Source: an uncultured Kordia sp. (GTDB lineage: Bacteria; Bacteroidota; Bacteroidia; Flavobacteriales; Flavobacteriaceae). From it: DNA of 64,000 bases. Location of the stretch: the NCBI RefSeq assembly GCF_947489565.1, contig NZ_CANLEA010000001.1:434001-498000 (forward strand), read 5' to 3'. Numbering within the stretch: the first letter of the stretch is position 1; each line of letters opens with the position of its first letter. Position numbers and translations under genes: made by a program. Shown piece after piece: positions 51,371-59,515 of this stretch. The notes beneath the pieces were generated by a model. It was not told where the DNA came from. It saw only the letters and a list, made by a program, of their open reading frames with translations, and searched no databases.

Positions 51371-51793
51371 TTATTTACAGTAATATGTGAAATCGGAGAC
51401 AAATACGACTCTAGGATAACGTTTTGCCATTCGAGCTCTCACTCCGGGCAATTCTTGAATGGCACCAAAACGCCAATATCCGCCAGCATCTTTTGTTCGT
51501 TTAGAATAGACACCGAGTTTATGTTTATAATAAGCTTCTACATGTTCTCTAAACTGATGACCTATTCCGCTTTGCCAGCCGTAACGCCCATTTTCTGAGC
51601 ATTTGGTGGTTTTTATAGAACCTATAAACATGACTTGAACAGAATTCAAATGATTTGGTTTTTTTGCATCATAATTCACCCAATACAAGGCATACGGATA
51701 ATAGTTAATAGTTTTTTTTTGCCCAAAACTTTTCGTTAAAAAGAAAAAACAACCCACAAACAAGGCTATTTTAAAGATGTGTTTACGTTTCAT
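51371..51793 (-). CDS. Secreted protein of unknown function
   Basis: 140 residues with a signal peptide (MKRKHIFKIALFVGCFFFLT, cleavage probably after SFG). The mature protein is small, basic and rich in Tyr, Lys and Gly (YYPYALYWVNYDAKKPNHL, YKHKLGVYSKRTKDAGGYWR), with two Cys (KTTKCSEN and the final FTYYCK) that could pair. I do not recognise it. It lies 64 bases upstream of the two-component genes on the same strand and might be co-regulated with them. Confidence 0.65.
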   Translation of the reverse strand: MKRKHIFKIALFVGCFFFLTKSFGQKKTINYYPYALYWVNYDAKKPNHLNSVQVMFIGSIKTTKCSENGRYGWQSGIGHQFREHVEAYYKHKLGVYSKRTKDAGGYWRFGAIQELPGVRARMAKRYPRVVFVSDFTYYCK

Positions 51794-51932
51794 AATAGTA
51801 TCTTTTATGTGTTAGATAGGATAAAACTAGTTAGTATCTAACTCAAAAAACTACCTAGTAGCAGGTAGTTGCTTTTAAGAATTATAGAAATGAGAATCAA
51901 TATTTTTCTTACATTTAATAAAAATACTATCC

Positions 51933-53393
51933 ATGTCAAGACTACTTCACAATTTGCCGATTGAAGACTTAAATGAAAGCAATGATTACTTAGGTGTTGT
52001 TGATAAAGCAAATCTGATTAAAACCATCTTGGAAAGCAATACCGATCAATTTCATGAGATTAAAATGTTTGCGCTGTATGGCGAATGGGGAAGTGGAAAA
52101 AGCACCTTGATGAAGTATTTGGAACGAGAATTGAAAAGTGACTTTAATACGTTCTTTTTTGATACTTGGCAGTTTGAAAAAGATGATAATTTGCCGCAGA
52201 CACTTTTAGAATATTTACTGCACAAGAGCGAAAGTCTAGGAGAAGATTTTTGTGGAAAAATATTAAAATATGCTGGAAAGATACTAAGAGGTTTGGGGAA
52301 ATCCGTGAAGGTGCAATATAAGCTTTTAGATATTGATCCATCCGAATTCGTGAAAGAGTTTGACAAAGAAGAACCGTCTTTTTATGAAGCTTTAAAGGGT
52401 TTTAAAACCGAATTTATCCGTTGGGAAGATCGTCTTACAAAAGAGAAACCAAAGAAATACAATATCATTTTTATTGATGATTTAGATCGTTGTGAACCTG
52501 AAAACGTATTGAATTTACTGTCTGCTATCAAACTATTCTTTACCTACGGAGAAAAAACAATTTTCTTTTTTGGAGTGGATAAAAAAGCGGTGCAACAAGC
52601 CATTCAAACCAAATATAAAGATGTAGTAAAATCAGAAGAATATTTAGAAAAAGTATTTGATGTTTCTTTTTCCATGCCTAAGCATGAAAATGTATTAAAA
52701 TTGGTTGCTACTTATTTTGATGAAAGGGATATTCAAGGTGAAAAATTGAATGAAAAAATTGCAATATTTTTTAGAAAGCTACATTTTACAAATCCGAGAA
52801 GACTCAAAAAAGTATTGAATAAATATATACTGTTAGCCAATGTGAAAGAAAGCTTAGAAGAGGACCATGCGTATACCAAATTTATAGGAAATATTACCAC
52901 GAGTAAGTATACAGGGAATTACTTTGAGACGATTTTGACATTATACTTTATTGTCTTGAAAGAATCATATCCTGAATTGTTTGCAACGTTTTTCGATCTT
53001 AAGTTAAAAGAAAGTATGTTCATCAATGCCTATAGTAAAAGTGGTTTGACAAGTCAAAGAAGCATAAATAGTCTGAAATTTTATTTAAAAAAAGAAAATA
53101 TTACGATAAAAGGATTGGATTTAATTTTTAATGCATCGACTCTGAGATTCGATAACACTCACAATGAAACTTTAAAAGTATCTACAATTTTCATTCCTAA
53201 TAATATTTTGGGTATGGAAGATGACCTAAATAATTCAGGGGATACTTATAATAAAATTCACATTAGTGAAAAATTAATAGACTTCTATTTTTTAAAATAT
53301 TTATGTGATAACTTAGAATCCTTTCGTAAACTACAAAACTACTCCGATAAATCCATTTCAGATATTTATCAAGGGATCAAACAAATTCTTTAA
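51933..53393 (+). CDS. KAP family P-loop NTPase
   Basis: 486 residues. Walker A GEWGSGKSTLM (50-60) and Walker B NIIFIDDLDRCEPE (177-190), with the DDLDRC signature of KAP NTPases, then KLFFTYGEKTIFFFGVDKK. The usual membrane segments inserted in many KAP proteins are not visible, so this is a soluble form. A winged or helical C-terminal region follows (about 330-486). KAP NTPases are linked to membrane signalling and, in several bacterial cases, to phage defence. There is no partner gene close by, so the role here is open. Confidence 0.87.
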   Translation: MSRLLHNLPIEDLNESNDYLGVVDKANLIKTILESNTDQFHEIKMFALYGEWGSGKSTLMKYLERELKSDFNTFFFDTWQFEKDDNLPQTLLEYLLHKSESLGEDFCGKILKYAGKILRGLGKSVKVQYKLLDIDPSEFVKEFDKEEPSFYEALKGFKTEFIRWEDRLTKEKPKKYNIIFIDDLDRCEPENVLNLLSAIKLFFTYGEKTIFFFGVDKKAVQQAIQTKYKDVVKSEEYLEKVFDVSFSMPKHENVLKLVATYFDERDIQGEKLNEKIAIFFRKLHFTNPRRLKKVLNKYILLANVKESLEEDHAYTKFIGNITTSKYTGNYFETILTLYFIVLKESYPELFATFFDLKLKESMFINAYSKSGLTSQRSINSLKFYLKKENITIKGLDLIFNASTLRFDNTHNETLKVSTIFIPNNILGMEDDLNNSGDTYNKIHISEKLIDFYFLKYLCDNLESFRKLQNYSDKSISDIYQGIKQIL

Positions 53394-53466
53394 TAATTTT
53401 CTCAAAAATCTGTTTTCGGTACATAATTTGATAAATTGTACCCGTTAAACAATTTATACCATTACT

Positions 53467-53985
53467 ATGAGAAAATTAATACTGTTATCAGCATTAAGTT
53501 TATTTTTATTTGCCTGTTCATCAGACGATGACGCGCCAGCAGTAGATCCATTATTAGGAACTTGGAGAATGACTTCATACGAAGTAGAAAACGAATATGA
53601 TTTTAACGGAGATGGAACCGCAAGTAGAGAAATTATTTCAGAATCAAATTGTTATCAAAACGAAACAATCCTAATAAATGAAGGTGGAACTGCTACCGTA
53701 TTTACAAATTCATTTTTAACCGTTGTTGCCAATTTGGTACCAGGAACTACAGATGAATTTACATATACGTTGGATTGTGAAAATGACTCTGATATATTTA
53801 CGTTGTTATGGTCTAAGAACGGAAGTACGTTAACTTTTATAGATGATGATCAATCTAATATAACTGCAACGATGATTTCTGAAAATCAATTTTCTTTCAC
53901 AGTTTCTGGAGGTTTTGAAATTTATTCAGGAGGATTTAATGTAGTAAGCGAAGAAGATGTTACTATTACATATACAAAACAATAA
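53467..53985 (+). CDS. Lipocalin-like lipoprotein
   Basis: 172 residues. A lipoprotein signal ends at C17 (LFLFACSSDDDAP); the SSDDD after the Cys resembles the acidic surface-export signal of Bacteroidota lipoproteins, so it may face outward. The mature domain has lipocalin-like features: LLGTWRMTSYEVENEYDF, NCYQNETILINEGGTATVF and a beta-rich C-terminus. It is the first of two tandem paralogues and ends at a strong terminator (54018-54052). Ligand unknown. Confidence 0.82.
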   Translation: MRKLILLSALSLFLFACSSDDDAPAVDPLLGTWRMTSYEVENEYDFNGDGTASREIISESNCYQNETILINEGGTATVFTNSFLTVVANLVPGTTDEFTYTLDCENDSDIFTLLWSKNGSTLTFIDDDQSNITATMISENQFSFTVSGGFEIYSGGFNVVSEEDVTITYTKQ

Positions 53986-54017
53986 AGAACAACCTAGCCT
54001 GTAAGCTTTATATATTA

Positions 54018-54052
54018 AAAAAAGCACTAAATATAATGTTTAGTGCTTTTTT
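54018..54052 (+). terminator. Intrinsic terminator after the first lipocalin gene
   Basis: AAAAAGCACTAAA and TTTAGTGCTTTTT pair into a 14-bp stem with loop TATAATG, ending in a T-run. It lies 30 bases after the stop codon and is symmetrical enough to work in either direction, though only the plus strand has a gene ending here. Confidence 0.85.
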
Positions 54053-54186
54053 GGTTTTTAGTATTTGTAAACTGAACGAATCTCGTTAAAAATTTTACAA
54101 AACTGCACTAAGGTTTTCTTAAATAGTTGAGGTTCTTTTTATATGTATTTATGTTTGGGAAAACAAAAACATTAATACCAATTATT

Positions 54187-54711
54187 ATGAAAAGACTTTT
54201 ACTATTTTATGTAATGACTACTTTATTGTTAGGATGTTCATCAGATGATGATGATGCTATTCCTTTGGAACCTCTTGTTACGGGCACATGGAAAATGACC
54301 AATGCGATCATAGAACAAGGCATTGATATTGAAGGGATGAAAGTACTGGATTTATTACAAGAAGTTAACTGCTATCAAAATGAAACGATTACCTTCAACG
54401 AAGATGGTACAGCTCTAGTGAGCACAAATTCATTTTTAAAAGTAGAAGCTTCTTTGGTGGAAGGAACGCAAGATGAGTACACGTATGCAGCCGATTGTGT
54501 AAACGACAGTGATACGTATTCTGCCACTTGGTCAATAGTAGATAGAGATTTGCTACTAACGGAAGAAGATGGCTTTGTGTCTAGAGTTCCTAATTTTGGA
54601 GGCGGACAATTCATGGTCTTCAGTATTCCAGAAGGATTTGAAATTTTACGTGACGACGGAACCACGATTCACGCAGAAGAAGATATTCTTCTAGTTTACA
54701 AAAGACAATAA
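54187..54711 (+). CDS. Lipocalin-like lipoprotein, tandem paralogue
   Basis: 174 residues from the ATG at 54187 (MKRLLLFYVMTTLLLGC), chosen because it produces a lipobox with C17 and the same CSSDDDD start as its neighbour; the longer frame from 54127 has no such signal. The mature domain follows the neighbour block by block: VTGTWKMTNAIIEQG, VNCYQNETITFNEDGTALVS, TNSFLKVEASLVEGTQDEYTY. It is a paralogue by duplication, with its own terminator-like hairpin at 54741-54800. Confidence 0.8.
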   Translation: MKRLLLFYVMTTLLLGCSSDDDDAIPLEPLVTGTWKMTNAIIEQGIDIEGMKVLDLLQEVNCYQNETITFNEDGTALVSTNSFLKVEASLVEGTQDEYTYAADCVNDSDTYSATWSIVDRDLLLTEEDGFVSRVPNFGGGQFMVFSIPEGFEILRDDGTTIHAEEDILLVYKRQ

Positions 54712-54740
54712 TGTAATTTGTCGATAATACAAGATTAAAT

Positions 54741-54807
54741 CTGTCTAAAAAGTCTAGTCTTTGTTAAATCAAACTTGATTAAGAATGACTTTTTAGACAG
54801 TTTCTTT
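54741..54807 (+). terminator. Hairpin between lipocalin gene and polA
   Basis: CTGTCTAAAAAGTC (54741-54754) and GACTTTTTAGACAG (54787-54800) are perfect 14-bp arms around a loop of 32 bases, followed on the plus strand by TTTCTTTTTT. It fits a terminator for the lipocalin gene and, being a palindrome, may also stop polA on the minus strand. Confidence 0.7.
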
Positions 54808-54809
54808 TT

Positions 54810-57641
54810 TTAATGCGCTTCTAGCCAATTCTGTCCAATGCCCATTTCTACATCCAAAGGAACTTCAAGCTTGAAAGCATTTTCCATTTCCTCCTTTATA
54901 ATAGGTTTGATGATTTCTAATTCGTCTTTATGAGCATCAAATACCAATTCATCATGTACTTGCAATAGCATTTTTGATTTGAAACCTTCTGTTGAAAAAC
55001 GATTGTGAATATTTATCATTGCCAGTTTTATAATATCTGCGGCACTTCCCTGAATGGGAGCATTCACCGCATTTCGTTCTGCTGCACCACGTACAATAGC
55101 ATTTCTAGAATTGATGTCTTTTAAATAACGACGTCTTCCTAAAACCGTTTCCACATAGCCGTTTTCACGCGCAAATGCTACCTGATTGGCCATGTAGGCT
55201 TTTAGTTTTGGATAGGTTTCATAGTACGTATCAATCAATTCTTTAGATTCACTTCGTGTCAAAGAAGTTTGGTTGCTCAATCCAAATGCAGAAACTCCAT
55301 AAATAATTCCGAAGTTGACTGTTTTGGCGTTGCTACGTTGCTCACGTGTTACTTCATCTAAGGCAACATCAAAGACTCTAGAAGCCGTTGAAGCGTGAAT
55401 ATCTGCACCATCTTTAAATGATTGAATCATGGTGTCTTCCTGACTCAACGCTGCAATGATTCGTAATTCTATCTGAGAATAATCGGCAGCAAGCAACACA
55501 TAATTTTCATCTCTTGGAACAAACGCTTTTCGCACTTGACGTCCGCGTTCTGTTCTAATTGGAATGTTCTGTAAATTCGGATTGTTTGAACTCAATCTTC
55601 CTGTCGCAGCTACGGCTTGTGCATAAACGGTATGAATTCGATTGGTTTTCGGATTGATTTCCGTTGGCAATGCATCAACATACGTACTTTGTAACTTTCG
55701 ATACTGTCGCCATTCTAAAATATCAGCTACAATTTGATGATCTTTGGCTAAGTATGACAATACATCTTCTGCGGTAGAATATTGTCCCGTTTTCGTCTTC
55801 TTTGGCTTGTCAACCAACTTCAATTTGTCAAACAAAATTGGACCCAATTGTTTTGGAGAAGCCAAGTTAAATTCTTCTCCAGCTTGTTCAAAAATGGCTT
55901 TTTCCAAGCGATCAACATCTGTCGTTAAATCTTTGGATAAGCCAGCTAAAAATTCAGGATCTAAATTAATTCCTTCAATTTCCATGGCAGAAAGTACACT
56001 GACCAACGGAACTTCTACATCAGTGAATAATTTGGTCAAATGTCCACTTTCCAATTCTTTGATAAAATGTTCTTTCAACTGATAGGTAATATCTGCATCT
56101 TCTACCGCATATTCTGTTTGTTGATCCAATGGAACTTGGCGCATTGACAGTTGATTTTTTCCTTTCTTACCAATCAACTCCACAATAGATTGTGGTTGGT
56201 AATTCAAATAGGTTTCCGCTAAGACGTCCATATTATGACGCATATCTGGATTGATCAAATAATGAGCAATCATAGTGTCAAAAATGGCACCTTTTACAGG
56301 CATATCGTAGTTTGATAATACTTTGATATCATATTTTAAATTCTGTCCTACTTTTTCAATCGTTGTGCTTTCAAAAAAGGGACGGAATTCTTCTAAAATT
56401 TCTTTCGTTTCTGCTTGATCTTCTGGAAAAGCCACATAATATCCTTTTCCTTTTTCCCAAGAAAATGCCACACCAACCAATTCTACTTCCAGTGCTTTTA
56501 AGCCTGTAGTTTCGGTATCAAAACACACACTTTGTTGTTTCAATAACTTTTGAAGCAACATTTTTCGCGACATTGGTGTATTGGCCAATTGATAAAAGTG
56601 ATCGGTTGTTTTGAGTGTTTGGTATCCTGAAACGGTAGCGGCTTCTGTAACATTTCCGGTTCCTGGGACAGCAAATAAATCAAATTGTCCTGTAGCTGCT
56701 GCTTGTTTAGAAGCTTTGGAAGTTGTTTTTGTGTTTGCTTCCGCAGCATTTTCTTCTGGCGAAGCAAATGTTTTAATTAAATTATCGAGCAATCTTCTGA
56801 ATTCTAAATCCATAAAGATCTCTTTTACGGCATCTAAATCTGGTTGAGATAATTCAAAATTTTCTTCATGAAACTCTACAGGAACATCGAGCATAATTGT
56901 GGCCAATTGCTTGGAAAGCATTCCTAATTCGCCATTAGCTTCCACTTTCTCCTTCATCTTTCCTTTGAGTTCGTGTGTATTGGCAAGCAAACCTTCCATG
57001 CTTCCGTAGGCAGCTAAAAACTTTTTGGCTGTCTTTTCTCCAACGCCAGGCAATCCGGGAATATTATCGACAGCATCGCCCATCATTCCTAAGAAATCAA
57101 TGACTTGTTCTGGACGTTCTACACCAAATTTTTCTTGTACTTCTGGAATTCCCCAAGTTTCGTATCCACCACCAAATTTTGGACGATACATAAAGATATT
57201 TTCAGAAACTAACTGTGCAAAATCCTTATCAGGTGTTACCATAAATGTTTTGTAACCTTCCTTTTCGGCCATCTTGGAAAGTGTTCCAATAATATCATCG
57301 GCTTCATAACCTTCCTTTACAATAATAGGAATATGCATGGCTTTCAAAATGCTTTCAATATAAGGAACCGCCAAACGAATGGCTTCTGGAGTTTCTTGAC
57401 GATTGGCTTTGTATTCTGGAAATACTTCCAAACGATCTACACTTCCGCCTTTATCAAAACAAACGGCTAAATGATCAGGTCGTTCACGCTTAATTACATC
57501 TAATAAAGAATTGGTAAATCCTAAAATTGCTGAGGTATCTAAACCTTTCGAGTTGATTCGAGGGTTTTTGATAAAAGCATAATATCCTCTAAAAATAAGC
57601 GCGTATGCATCAAGTAAAAAAAGTCGTTTTTGGTCTGCCAT
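54810..57641 (-). CDS. polA: DNA polymerase I
   Basis: 943 residues, complete three-domain enzyme for replication and repair. The 5'-3' exonuclease occupies about 1-290 (LLDAYALIFRGYYAFIKNPR, CFDKGGSVDRLEVFPEYKANR, MMGDAVDNIPGLPGVGEKTA). The 3'-5' exonuclease is active by motif: CFDTETTGL (D/E), VGQNLKYDIKVL and YAVEDADITYQL (Y-x3-D). The polymerase domain has motif A AADYSQIELRIIAALS, motif B RSNAKTVNFGIIYGVSAFGL and motif C LQVHDELVFD. A low-complexity Ala/Thr/Lys-rich linker separates exonuclease and proofreading domains (about 297-320). Confidence 0.98.
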   Translation of the reverse strand: MADQKRLFLLDAYALIFRGYYAFIKNPRINSKGLDTSAILGFTNSLLDVIKRERPDHLAVCFDKGGSVDRLEVFPEYKANRQETPEAIRLAVPYIESILKAMHIPIIVKEGYEADDIIGTLSKMAEKEGYKTFMVTPDKDFAQLVSENIFMYRPKFGGGYETWGIPEVQEKFGVERPEQVIDFLGMMGDAVDNIPGLPGVGEKTAKKFLAAYGSMEGLLANTHELKGKMKEKVEANGELGMLSKQLATIMLDVPVEFHEENFELSQPDLDAVKEIFMDLEFRRLLDNLIKTFASPEENAAEANTKTTSKASKQAAATGQFDLFAVPGTGNVTEAATVSGYQTLKTTDHFYQLANTPMSRKMLLQKLLKQQSVCFDTETTGLKALEVELVGVAFSWEKGKGYYVAFPEDQAETKEILEEFRPFFESTTIEKVGQNLKYDIKVLSNYDMPVKGAIFDTMIAHYLINPDMRHNMDVLAETYLNYQPQSIVELIGKKGKNQLSMRQVPLDQQTEYAVEDADITYQLKEHFIKELESGHLTKLFTDVEVPLVSVLSAMEIEGINLDPEFLAGLSKDLTTDVDRLEKAIFEQAGEEFNLASPKQLGPILFDKLKLVDKPKKTKTGQYSTAEDVLSYLAKDHQIVADILEWRQYRKLQSTYVDALPTEINPKTNRIHTVYAQAVAATGRLSSNNPNLQNIPIRTERGRQVRKAFVPRDENYVLLAADYSQIELRIIAALSQEDTMIQSFKDGADIHASTASRVFDVALDEVTREQRSNAKTVNFGIIYGVSAFGLSNQTSLTRSESKELIDTYYETYPKLKAYMANQVAFARENGYVETVLGRRRYLKDINSRNAIVRGAAERNAVNAPIQGSAADIIKLAMINIHNRFSTEGFKSKMLLQVHDELVFDAHKDELEIIKPIIKEEMENAFKLEVPLDVEMGIGQNWLEAH

Positions 57642-57826
57642 GAATCGTAAATTTGATGGAAATTCAAATTTAACAATATTAGCTAGATTCTCGAATAAAA
57701 AACGAAATGTTTACATTTTTCTATTATCCACATTCTGTAAATATATTATGCCGCAACAGCACAATGTATTGTGAAGTAATTTCATTTTTTCTATCTTAGA
57801 ACTTTACTATCATTAAAATCGAAATT

Positions 57827-57925
57827 ATGTTTGAAAAATTTACAAAATTAACGACAGCGCAAGCAAATGCTGTATACGGTGGAGCTCAAGAAGTAGCAGA
57901 TATCGATAGAACGCAGCCTAATTAG
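57827..57925 (+). CDS. GG-leader peptide precursor 1
   Basis: 32 residues: a leader MFEKFTKLTTAQANAVYGG and core AQEVADIDRTQPN after the Gly18-Gly19 pair. The leader pattern M-[FL]-E-K-[FL] ... YGG is shared with the peptides at 59348 and 59516. GG-type leaders are cut by peptidase-containing exporters. The core is acidic with no Cys, so thioether crosslinking is unlikely. A hairpin follows at once. Too short for usual gene finders; confidence rests on the family resemblance and shared upstream sequence. Confidence 0.6.
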   Translation: MFEKFTKLTTAQANAVYGGAQEVADIDRTQPN

Positions 57926-57926
57926 C

Positions 57927-57966
57927 AAAAAAAAACTCTATTAATTCCCTCAGTTTTGAGGGGATT
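57927..57966 (-). terminator. Bidirectional hairpin between peptide gene 1 and the lipoprotein
   Basis: AATTCCCTCA (57943-57952) and TGAGGGGATT (57957-57966) form a 10-bp stem with loop GTTT. On the minus strand it is followed by a run of nine T (complement of 57927-57935), giving a classic terminator for the lipoprotein gene whose stop codon overlaps the stem. Confidence 0.75.
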
Positions 57967-58228
57967 ATTCGCGTACCGTTAAAATTCGACAGCTGTACAT
58001 TTTGTTCAAATATGTTTCGCTTTCAAAATAGGCGTTAGGAATCTCTTTATCAAAATCTAGTTTTTCTTGGTGTAACAGTAAACAGTCACAATACGCATCA
58101 AAATCTAAATCTTTGTATTGAGGACTATTTTTAATGGCTTCATATTCGTCTTTAAACATTTGAATACTTTCGGAATCCCATTTTTCTTCAGCAGGAACGA
58201 AAACTTCATCATAATACAATTGCACCAA
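57965..58228 (-). CDS. Downstream half of a frameshifted lipoprotein gene
   Basis: 87 codons opening with TTG, lacking an ATG and any start signal. The protein reads naturally as a continuation of the upstream lipoprotein: dropping one A from the A7 run (58229-58235, minus strand) joins KDTKK directly to LVQLYYDEVFVPAEEKW. It is acidic and helical, ending with a Cys/Tyr region (DFDAYCDCLLLHQEKLDF). It is best read as the 3' half of one gene of about 270 codons, broken by a one-base indel. Confidence 0.6.
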   Translation of the reverse strand: MVQLYYDEVFVPAEEKWDSESIQMFKDEYEAIKNSPQYKDLDFDAYCDCLLLHQEKLDFDKEIPNAYFESETYLNKMYSCRILTVRE

Positions 58229-58763
58229 TTTTTTTAGTGTCTTTTAAACCATACGCATGATAAAACAAGGATACATTATAGTCAAAATATTCCCATGAAC
58301 CTTTGTGAAAAATAGCAATGAGATTCAAATCTCTAGTTGCTGTATATTTAGAAGAATCTTCTTTATATTCAATCAGGTTGTTCCCTAAATAATTTTCAAA
58401 AGAGTCTAAAGGGTTTGTAATATCTTTTTTGGACAATGAAAAAACCTCTGTGGCATTTATAATTTTAAAAATACGATCTTGTAATGTAATTGAAGAACTT
58501 ACAAAATTTACTTCTACAGAAGTTGGTTTCGTGTACTTTTTTAATTCATTTATAAAAGGTTCGTTTTCTTCAACGAACTTTTGAATACTTTCTCTTTGTT
58601 CTTTTTTAGGAAGGAAAGTCTCGATTCTTTTTCTAATATCAAATCCATTAAAGACAATTTTTTGGATGTTTGAGGATTCTTTTTCTAGATCAAACGTCGG
58701 TGCACAACTTGAAAAAAGAAATACTAAAAATAGAGAAGAAAAAAGACAATGTTTAATAGACAT
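58209..58763 (-). CDS. Lipoprotein of unknown function, 5' part (frameshifted)
   Basis: 184 residues. Signal peptide with lipobox ending at C20 (LFLVFLFSSCAPTF). The mature part is helical at first (ESIQKFVEENEPFINELKKY) and beta-rich later (KPTSVEVNFVSSSITLQDRI, TRDLNLIAIFHKGSWEYFDY). Family not recognised. It ends early in KDTKKIGAIVL after an A7 run; the next frame carries a sensible continuation (see 57965-58228). It sits inside the peptide-gene region on the opposite strand; relation to the peptides is unknown. Confidence 0.7.
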   Translation of the reverse strand: MSIKHCLFSSLFLVFLFSSCAPTFDLEKESSNIQKIVFNGFDIRKRIETFLPKKEQRESIQKFVEENEPFINELKKYTKPTSVEVNFVSSSITLQDRIFKIINATEVFSLSKKDITNPLDSFENYLGNNLIEYKEDSSKYTATRDLNLIAIFHKGSWEYFDYNVSLFYHAYGLKDTKKIGAIVL

Positions 58764-59026
58764 GATGGAAATGTTGGTTATAAAATAAAACTACAAAAAC
58801 TTATACTATAATTTGAAAATACAAATGATTAAAAAAGTTTCATAACCCATAGTTAAAGAAATAAATAAATGTTACCCATGAAAAAAAAGTAATATCAAAA
58901 ATTCAGCAAAAGAAGAATTGTGCTTCACTTTCCTATAGATAAACCATAGAATTATGCGCCGCCTTTGTTTTATAAAACAGATGTTACGATGCTTGTTTTT
59001 TACTTCTTTCAGCTTTAATTTCAGGG

Positions 59027-59043
59027 TATTATTAATTTTAAAA
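59027..59043 (+). promoter_or_regulatory. Conserved leader motif of peptide genes, copy at peptide 2
   Basis: TATTATTAATTTTAAAA, 11 bases upstream of the ATG at 59055. The identical 17 bases precede the peptide gene at 59348, and one-mismatch copy precedes 59516. It looks like part of a shared leader or promoter carried along during gene duplication. Confidence 0.55.
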
Positions 59044-59054
59044 TCATTTTAATT

Positions 59055-59186
59055 ATGAAAAAAAGAAGTCTTAAATCATTAAAGCTTAATAAGAAATTAA
59101 TTGTTGATATGAATTCTCAAAAAACCATTAAAGGTGGAAAAACTGGATGGCGTTGTTGGGTTTCATTTGGTCATTGCCCACAATAA
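59055..59186 (+). CDS. Lanthipeptide-like GG-leader precursor (peptide 2)
   Basis: 43 residues. The leader MKKRSLKSLKLNKKLIVDMN SQKTIKGG is of the type annotated as class I lanthipeptide-like in Bacteroidota (basic start, KSLKLNKK, GG end at 27-28). The predicted core is KTGWRCWVSFGHCPQ, with two Cys (34, 41) and possible partners Thr30 and Ser37, so either thioether rings or one disulfide is possible. No LanB/LanC, ATP-grasp, transporter or radical SAM gene is adjacent. It is followed eight bases later by a perfect UUCG-loop terminator. Confidence 0.72.
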   Translation: MKKRSLKSLKLNKKLIVDMNSQKTIKGGKTGWRCWVSFGHCPQ

Positions 59187-59193
59187 ATTTTTC

Positions 59194-59220
59194 AAGCGAA
59201 CTTCGGTTCGCTTTTCTTTT
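59194..59220 (+). terminator. UUCG-tetraloop terminator after peptide gene 2
   Basis: AAGCGAAC-TTCG-GTTCGCTT forms a perfect 8-bp stem with the very stable UUCG loop, then a TTTTCTTTT run. It shows that the 43-residue gene is a separate transcript. Confidence 0.9.
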
Positions 59221-59321
59221 GCTTTATGTTTTTAAAATCTATTGTTCAAAAGATACTTGTAATTCCGCGAATTGTCATATACATAAGTTTTTTTACACGC
59301 AATGATCCTTTACTTTTATGC

Positions 59322-59338
59322 TATTATTAATTTTAAAA
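59322..59338 (+). promoter_or_regulatory. Conserved leader motif of peptide genes, copy at peptide 3
   Basis: TATTATTAATTTTAAAA, identical to 59027-59043, ending nine bases before the ATG at 59348. A TACTTTTA box (59311-59318) upstream is a candidate -7 element. Confidence 0.55.
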
Positions 59339-59347
59339 CCAATTATT

Positions 59348-59449
59348 ATGTTAGAAAAATTTGAAAAGTATGAAATTCAACAGCTTAATTCTATATATGG
59401 AAAAGGTGTTATACTAACAGCGACTGCAACTGATGAAGAGAATGATTAA
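59348..59449 (+). CDS. GG-like-leader peptide precursor 3
   Basis: 33 residues: leader MLEKFEKYEIQQLNSIYGKG and core VILTATATDEEND. The usual double Gly is replaced by Gly18-Lys19-Gly20, which may alter cleavage. The core is hydrophobic then acidic with three Thr and no Cys. Leader matches peptide 4 (M-L-E-K) and peptide 1 (IYGG/VYGG). Shared 17-base upstream motif supports expression. Confidence 0.58.
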   Translation: MLEKFEKYEIQQLNSIYGKGVILTATATDEEND

Positions 59450-59489
59450 TATCATTTTATAGAGCCATTTCACTTTCTATACCTTAGAC

Positions 59490-59506
59490 TATTATCAATT
59501 TTAAAA
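59490..59506 (+). promoter_or_regulatory. Conserved leader motif of peptide genes, copy at peptide 4
   Basis: TATTATCAATTTTAAAA, one base from the other copies, ending nine bases before the ATG at 59516. CTTAGAC upstream also resembles the sequence before peptide 1 (ATCTTAGAAC). Confidence 0.55.
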
Positions 59507-59515
59507 TTATTTATT

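Noticed and set aside
54127-54186. Extra 20 N-terminal codons of the second lipocalin lipoprotein
   Set aside because: They would push the lipobox to residue 37 and have no counterpart in the paralogue; the start at 54187 gives a proper signal.
58954-59052. 32-codon plus-strand frame starting MRRLCFIKQM just before peptide gene 2
   Set aside because: It has no GG leader, is made of Phe/Leu/Arg-rich translation of AT-rich leader DNA, and overlaps the conserved upstream motif of peptide 2; it is better read as non-coding.
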